Shown in pieces: positions 60,935-64,000 of a stretch of DNA of 64,000 nucleotides; the stretch's first letter is position 1; each line of letters begins with the position of its first letter. The notes beneath the pieces are model-generated. The model was not told the origin of the DNA. It did no database searches and saw nothing but the letters and a program-made list of their open reading frames with translations. A program made the translations under genes and the position numbers. This DNA is from Lagopus muta (lineage: Eukaryota; Chordata; Aves; Galliformes; Phasianidae). The stretch spans positions 18,719,501-18,783,500 of the forward strand of contig NC_064437.1 of assembly GCF_023343835.1 (NCBI RefSeq). Direction: 5' to 3'.

Positions 60935-61095
60935 TAGGGATAGAAAAAGCTCTTCCAGAGGCAGTCAAGTCAAACTCCTTTGCTGAAGCAGCTTACCTTG
61001 CAGCACATTGCCCAGGAAGGCATCCAAAAACAACCCAAATAGCCCCAGAGAAGAGCACTCGACAGCCAATTCAATCCCTCTCACAGGGAAGTTAT
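60935..61095 (-). mobile_element. Decayed CR1 3' fragment, reverse orientation
   Basis: GCACATTGCCCAGGAAGGCA followed by TCCAAAAACAACCC and CCAGAGAAGAGCACTCGACA parallels the reverse-strand CR1 text at 7470-7550. It is divergent. Confidence 0.6.
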
Positions 61096-61412
61096 TCTTT
61101 CTTCACACCGCATACAGCTTCGTCCATTCAATTCTGAGCACATTACACCCCTCTCTACTGCTGAGGACCTCCCATATGCATCCAGGCAAGCCCACCCCCA
61201 CTAACTATGCTCCTGCGCTTCAGATACTCACAAACTGAGGTGGTGATACTCCCACCTTCCATTCCTCAGGCAGGAGACACTCTCAGTCTCCATCCTGCTC
61301 GCTCCACAAACTTACCGTCGTTCTCGAGCAGTAGAGCCGTTAAGCAGAAGCGGCCTCACCGGGGGGGGGGAAAAATCTGAAAAGAGAACCACGCGCCGCC
61401 CCCAACGGCCGC

Positions 61413-64000
61413 GCTCGTTGTAACGCGCCCCGGGATAACGCCGGCCTCCTCGGCCGGGAGGGCGCGCCGCCGGGACGGCCGGGTCCCTCTGGAACATCGC
61501 TCCCGGGGCGCCGGTCGCTAACCTGGACTGCTCCGTACGGTTCTTCCCTGCTGCTGTATCGTGAGACAGAGCGCTCGCAGCACCGAAGCTAATTCCAGCT
61601 GCGCAAGTCTTACCGGCTTCCTCATGCTGGAATATAACTAACAGGAACGTTCCCCACTTTTACCCGCCGCCGGGCGCTCCGCTCTCCGTCCCCAGGCGGA
61701 GCTCGGTCCGTTCGGTTCCCTCGCGTTAACCGCGACTCCGCCGCCACGCCGGTCGGTCTTCGCTAAAAAGAACACCGCCATCCGCAACAGCGTCGCAGTC
61801 ACGCAAACTGTCGAGCCGCGGCTCCGTGACGGGAATGACACGGTCTTACGGTCTTCCTGAAGTTACACATAGCTGCGGGAAAGGAAAGAGGAGACGCACG
61901 GTCCCGTCCTACTCGCTCCCACTGCTGGGCGCGAGAAGGGCTGAGGCTGACGCAGGGCTCTGCTCGATCTCGAGGTGCTACCGGCTTTTTTTGAAAAGCT
62001 GCGTGACGGCCCGGCGACGGTACCGTGCCGATCCTAGAGACTCTGAGATAGCCGAGCACCGGCCATACGCAAACCCCCAGCACAGAGCGCTCACCAGGGA
62101 CCCCAGGCGCTCGCCGGTTGGGGTCGACGAGATGCTCCGCCACGGTCCTCGGTCTGCCGGCAATAAGATGAACTTAGGTCTCCGCAGCCCTTCGTGTCGC
62201 TTCTTACCCCCAGCAGCACGCAGGCTGAAGCGATACGGTCCCTCACGCTCCCGCCGACGGCGGCGGCACGAACCGAAGAGCCCGCCGGAAAACCCCCGGC
62301 GTGCTGAGAGTGCCGCCGGGCCGGGACCTGGGGAAACAGAGCGGCGGCCCGTACCGAAAATGCGATGGAAGCTGGGCAGCGACGGCACTCCAGCTATGAA
62401 GAGCCAGGAGAGCCCGAAGGCAGCCCTACGCCAACGCAAAATCGGCGGCTTGACGGCCCTTGCGACTCCCCGCCGAGCGCTCAGCGGGTCGGGCTGATGC
62501 TCACTGCGCGCGGTCTCGCTGCAGCCTGAAACAAAGCAACAGAGAACGCTACGTTAACAAAGTTTCATTTCAAAGCAGCCCCGCACGTACCTTAACAACC
62601 CCGGCGGCACGACACCCGAGCAACGGCACAGAAGTAGCTCCGCAGCCGAGAAACCCCGAGAACTGCCTCGTAGTTCTCATCGGCCTCCGGCGGAGCTTAA
62701 GAGGCTTTGCGGCGGGCCCCGCCTCTGAGCTCCCGACGAGGTGCGGCTGTGCGCCCCACCTGACTCTCGTTAGCGTGGCTGGGTCTCGTTAGGGCCGATC
62801 GGGTGCCTGACAGTGCGACACGTGGGCTCCGGATCTGAATTACGGACTTAAAGCACACTTCAACTGAAAGTTTGTTACACGCTTCTCCTTCTCGCCTCGT
62901 TGTTGGGTTCGTTGACAAGTTAAATAACTGTACCCGATTCAAAAGGATCGCTTCGCTTTGCATTTAAAGTGAATGGAATGGCAGACGGTCACGCTGCCGG
63001 AGGACGGGCCCTGACGGTTTCGAGAGAGCCCTCCCCCCCCCCCCCCCCCGCCGCGCGCTTCCTCCAAATAAATACATAAATACATAAATACATAAATACA
63101 TAAATGCATAGATACATAAATACATAAATAAATCGTTTGAGAAACAGGTAGAAAAATTTCATCTCAGAAAACATGTGACTAAAGATGGCAGTGGAAATAC
63201 AGCAGCGGCAATGTGACCGGTGGCCAACTGGGCTACTGATACACACCAGAAAATTGCATAGCGGTGAAATTGGAAGCGGAGCTTTGCAAACAGTTCCGTG
63301 CGGCGTTGCTCTGGGCTACGTTCCCGTGTCCTATAAATCAGTAGGATGACTTTCTCTAAGATTTTAATTATTTCTAATCATGGACACAGGCACTACAAGA
63401 CTTCAGCGATAACGTTCACCTCAGATAGCAGTTTCATTCCTCATTTAAAATTCTGACAGTTGGCCTGTGCTCAATTTTATTTTTTATAATTGTAGAACTG
63501 TGAATGTTTGTACTGCACATCCTACTCACTAGATGGTTTCCCAGAGGATGGCCTAAATTGCAAATAGCGTGTTTCACAAGCAATTGTAGGCCACAGTTCT
63601 AAATGATTACAACAAGCTCTTTCTCCCAACATTTCCAGCTTGACGAGAGAAAGAAAAACGACTACAAAGAGCTTCCCTCATAGAAGCGGTTTTGAGTACA
63701 GCTAGCGAGAACGTGTTCCTACTGCTTTTCTCCAAAAGCTGTCTAGTTCATCTGTATTTCTAAATGACACCAATCGGTTCCTGTCTCACACAACTAGTGG
63801 CTTACACATCAATTATCTACATACAGCATCTCTCACTTTTGGAACCTACTGTCTGTGAAGGGTCGTGTCCTTTTGAAGGGTGGAGATCCTGAGCTGCGGA
63901 ATCTGACCGAGAGGCTCGACGATGTTGCTGGCGGGCTCCTCTTAAACTGCTAGGTGCCTACAAATTACCGTGCAATTAAAGCCGCCAAAAGATGTGGTAA
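61413..64000 (+). repeat. CpG-rich module, copy 2, running off the window
   Basis: Direct-orientation counterpart of 42080-44667. Its left edge has about 100 more bases of GC-rich DNA (61310-61412) that copy 1 lacks, so copy 1 looks like the truncated derivative. Copy 2 may continue past the window end. Confidence 0.85.
63066..63133. repeat. (AAATACAT)n microsatellite, copy 2
   Basis: Same array as at 43729, after a longer C-run (63033-63049). Unit variants differ slightly from copy 1. Confidence 0.92.

Overview
The window reads as bird DNA, most likely from a galliform such as chicken. Three things point there: the order RNPC3 then alpha-amylase, which is conserved in vertebrates; the many CR1 LINE fragments with the typical 3' ends; and amylase proteins of 512 residues that look like avian pancreatic amylase. 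There are no bacterial features. Coding regions are split by introns, so single open frames cover only pieces of genes.

Layout. 1-9.9 kb: AT-rich intergenic DNA with a CR1 copy and a probable mariner remnant. 9.95-24.36 kb: RNPC3 on the + strand, 14 coding exons assembled here into 517 codons plus stop, with a CpG-rich start. Its last coding intron has U12-type signals. About 2.6 kb past the stop lie two tandem U12-type 5' splice sites, the U11-binding enhancer (USSE) known to autoregulate this gene in other vertebrates. 24.7-25.8 kb: an orphan CpG island. 27.2-29.6 kb: a decayed endogenous retrovirus. 31-37.4 kb: intact amylase gene A (+). 40-42 kb and 48.5-49 kb: the two halves of amylase pseudogene C (+), separated by about 6.5 kb of foreign DNA. 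That insert holds a CpG-rich module, which recurs at 61.4 kb to the window end, and a vitellogenin pseudogene on the minus strand. 51.2-55.5 kb: intact amylase gene B (-), the canonical copy. 57.8-58.7 kb: amylase pseudogene D (+), head-to-head with B. 59.7-60.7 kb: the rarely kept 5' part of a CR1 element.

The main story is an amylase cluster with two intact and two broken copies in both orientations, plus signs of patchy sequence exchange. Gene A differs from B at roughly a quarter of residues in exons 1-4 but at only about six in exons 5-10, and the introns there are nearly identical too. The switch falls in the first dozen bases of exon 5, and similarity stops again at the stop codon. Pseudogene C has a ruined exon 1 but clean exons 2-3 close to B. 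All identity statements are by-eye comparisons. Splice sites were assigned from GT/AG signals, phase continuity and family knowledge. No alignment or database search was run.
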